Origin: Salinicoccus sp. RF5
GTDB lineage: Bacteria > Bacillota > Bacilli > Staphylococcales > Salinicoccaceae
Assembly (NCBI RefSeq): GCF_020786625.1
Contig: NZ_JAJGRC010000004.1
Coordinates: 239,329 to 303,328, forward strand
Direction: 5' to 3'
Length of the DNA stretch: 64,000 nt
Shown: positions 62,778 to 64,000 of the stretch, piece after piece
Layout: every line of letters starts with the position of its first letter
Position numbering within the stretch: the stretch's first letter is position 1
Notes under the pieces: generated by a model
The model's database searches: none
What the model saw: only the letters and a program-made list of their open reading frames with translations
What the model was told of the DNA's origin: nothing
Position numbers and translations under genes: made by a program

Positions 62778-63548
62778 ATGACATCGAAATACCTAGTCAG
62801 GTTTTATTTTAGAACGCTTCTTCTTGGCATGGTGGTCACGGCCATCGTCAGTCTGGTCACAGAATACCAGAACGTAACGCGTTATTTGCTGGAGGGCCAG
62901 TTAGGTGAGTTCTTCGCCGGTCTGGTCTGGTTCCTCGGCTATGGGCTGCTGATCGCCACAGTCAGTCAGGTCGCTTTCTTCATATATCTATTCCTTCATC
63001 CGCTTGGCATGGGGATATTCAAAAAGCTATGGCCCTACGTGCAGCTACTGCTTATCATGTACGCTGTATTCGACATGTTTTATGTCAGATTCTATAGGGT
63101 TGGTGTTGAAGCCGGCCAGGTATGGAACTATATATGGATACCGATCCTTGTAATCGTGTCGGGCTTCATCGTGGCCCGCTGGAAGGACCGGGAGTCGCCG
63201 GGCACCCAGCTTTTCATTCCGGCACTCTTCTATATGATATTCATGACATCTGTCACGCTGATCCCCTTCATAACCGTAGAAGATACATCATGGATATACA
63301 GGTCTGTTTTTACACTGATCATCGGTAACGCTTTCCAGCTGCTGATGCTTCCGAAATACATAGAAGCATCTGAAAAGGAGAAGGCAGAACGGGGCAGGGT
63401 CACCAAGGCGGATATCAATGAACAGAAGAGAACTGAAAGGGAACGCGAGCAGATGGCACAGAAAAGCAAGGAAAAGTCCCAGGTCAAAAAAAGAAATGCA
63501 TTGAATTATAAAAACAGCACAAGACAGAAAGACCGTCATGGCAAGTGA
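62778..63548 (+). CDS. kbaA: KinB-signalling pathway activation protein KbaA, with extended tail
   Basis: 256 residues. Six membrane helices (about 10-30, 45-70, 75-95, 100-112, 121-137, 145-165 and a last near 175-192) match KbaA, which in B. subtilis activates the sporulation kinase KinB. After LLMLPKYIEAS the chain continues for about 60 residues of Lys, Glu, Arg and Gln, probably helical and cytoplasmic; the B. subtilis protein, of about 200 residues, lacks this. GCGGAGG precedes the ATG. gerD, which stands between salA and kbaA in sporeformers, is absent. Confidence 0.83.
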   Translation: MTSKYLVRFYFRTLLLGMVVTAIVSLVTEYQNVTRYLLEGQLGEFFAGLVWFLGYGLLIATVSQVAFFIYLFLHPLGMGIFKKLWPYVQLLLIMYAVFDMFYVRFYRVGVEAGQVWNYIWIPILVIVSGFIVARWKDRESPGTQLFIPALFYMIFMTSVTLIPFITVEDTSWIYRSVFTLIIGNAFQLLMLPKYIEASEKEKAERGRVTKADINEQKRTEREREQMAQKSKEKSQVKKRNALNYKNSTRQKDRHGK

Positions 63549-63550
63549 TT

Positions 63551-63580
63551 AGAGGCAGTGTAGCGCACTGCCTCTTTAAT
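63551..63580 (+). terminator. Terminator of salA-kbaA
   Basis: AGAGGCAGTG (63551-63560) and CACTGCCTCT (63566-63575) form a 10-bp stem over TAGCG, followed by TTAAT. It separates kbaA from the rRNA promoters. Confidence 0.85.
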
Positions 63581-63617
63581 ATTGTGTAACACTACATCTT
63601 TAAAATGGGGAGAAGCG

Positions 63618-63647
63618 TTGACACCTGGCTCCTCTGCTTGGTATGAT
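63618..63647 (+). promoter_or_regulatory. rRNA promoter P1
   Basis: TTGACA (63618-63623), 18 bp, TATGAT (63642-63647). First of three tandem promoters before the 16S rRNA gene. Confidence 0.75.
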
Positions 63648-63704
63648 ATGAAAGTCGCTGAAACAGAGACGACAAAAACAAGTGCTGACCGGCAGATCAC
63701 TTTC

Positions 63705-63832
63705 AAAAGAAATTAAAAAAGTGGTTGCAAGAGAGACGCCGACATGGTACGATAGAGAAGTCGCTGAAAACGGCGGAGAAACACAAAAGAGCGAACGAAG
63801 CAGCCGAAAAGAAATTGAAAAAGTGGTTGCAA
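63705..63832 (+). repeat. Duplicated rRNA promoter module
   Basis: A 26-bp sequence (63705-63730) recurs at 63807-63832 with one mismatch; each copy ends in the TTGCAA -35 box. A second element, AAGTCGCTGAAA, occurs at 63652-63663 and 63758-63769. The pattern points to duplication of an about 100-bp promoter unit. Confidence 0.85.
63725..63753 (+). promoter_or_regulatory. rRNA promoter P2
   Basis: TTGCAA (63725-63730), 17 bp, TACGAT (63748-63753), preceded by an A-rich stretch that could act as an UP element. Confidence 0.75.
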
Positions 63833-63855
63833 ATATCTTGCTCAAATGCTACAAT
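63827..63855 (+). promoter_or_regulatory. rRNA promoter P3
   Basis: TTGCAA (63827-63832), 17 bp, TACAAT (63850-63855), with the same A-rich upstream sequence as P2. Closest promoter to the 16S gene. Confidence 0.8.
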
Positions 63856-63861
63856 AATTAA

Positions 63862-63985
63862 GCAGTCAAAAACAGAGAACATTGAAAACTGAATGACAAT
63901 ATGTCAACGTTAATTCCGATAAAACGAATGCTACGGCATTCACTTGGGCGACAAGTAAAACCGCAACGGAGTCAGAGAACTTCCA
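63862..63985 (+). other. rRNA leader with boxA-like antitermination site
   Basis: The leader between P3 and 16S contains GAGAACATTGAAAACT (63875-63890), similar to the boxA region of Bacillus and Staphylococcus rrn operons that recruits NusB-S10 antitermination factors. The rest would pair with sequence after 16S to form the processing stem; that part is outside the window. Confidence 0.6.
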
Positions 63986-64000
63986 ATTATGGAGAGTTTG
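63986..64000 (+). rRNA. rrs: 16S ribosomal RNA, first bases
   Basis: The window ends in ATTATGGAGAGTTTG, the conserved 5' end of bacterial 16S rRNA (normally continuing into the universal 27F primer region). Only about 15 bases are present. Confidence 0.9.

Overview
The window reads as chromosomal DNA of a low-to-mid GC Gram-positive coccus of the family Staphylococcaceae, most likely Salinicoccus or a close relative. The ribosomal-protein block has Bacillales gene order, ribosome binding sites are strong GGAGG types, and the genes are staphylococcal/bacillary in kind but richer in G and C than Staphylococcus. A betaine-type BCCT carrier, a sodium-coupled amino-acid carrier and acidic extracellular linkers suit a salt-adapted organism. 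The genus is an inference; no 16S rRNA beyond its first bases is present.

Left edge (1-6.9 kb): the end of the S10/spc/alpha ribosomal operon, infA (partial)-rpmJ-rpsM-rpsK-rpoA-rplQ, followed by the energy-coupling module ecfA1-ecfA2-ecfT, truA, and rplM-rpsI behind their own promoter and an L13-type leader. Right edge (61.7-64 kb): salA and kbaA, a terminator, three stacked rRNA promoters and the first bases of a 16S rRNA gene. In Bacillus subtilis rpsI and the salA-gerD-kbaA-rrn block lie only a few genes apart. Here about 55 kb of metabolic and stress genes separates them, and gerD is missing.

Middle region, left half (7-31 kb): mostly single genes or pairs for stress and detoxification (NHL protein, arylamine N-acetyltransferase, bacillithiol-transferase-like BstA, epoxide-hydrolase-like protein, DoxX, SDR protein, CtaG/DUF2243, M20 peptidase, luciferase-like monooxygenase, threonine dehydratase, quinone oxidoreductase, YrhK/Usp, a sodium:solute symporter with two partner proteins, a Crp-family regulator, Dps, a BCCT carrier, MarR-WrbA, Mn catalase). 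Five of these units carry a sigma-B-like promoter with the same 13-bp spacer.

Middle region, right half (31-61 kb): a manganese ABC importer with its MntR regulator and two MntR-like boxes; malQ-glgP behind a cre/LacI-type palindrome; a tryptophan-to-anthranilate operon kynU-kynB-kynA; a TAXI-TRAP transporter; sqdB-sqdX for the sulfolipid sulfoquinovosyl diacylglycerol, followed by pdp and a UDP-sugar pyrophosphorylase; proC, an amidohydrolase and an opine-type dehydrogenase; an AgcS sodium:alanine symporter and a cytoplasmic alpha-amylase.

The most notable items are the sqdB-sqdX pair in a coccus, a manganese permease fused to a winged-helix domain (recalling chlamydial YtgC-YtgR), the shared-geometry sigma-B promoter set, the three-gene symporter module with an unrecognised protein, and a cysteine-free SalA. 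No insertion sequence, prophage, CRISPR array or tRNA gene was seen, and no gene looks broken.
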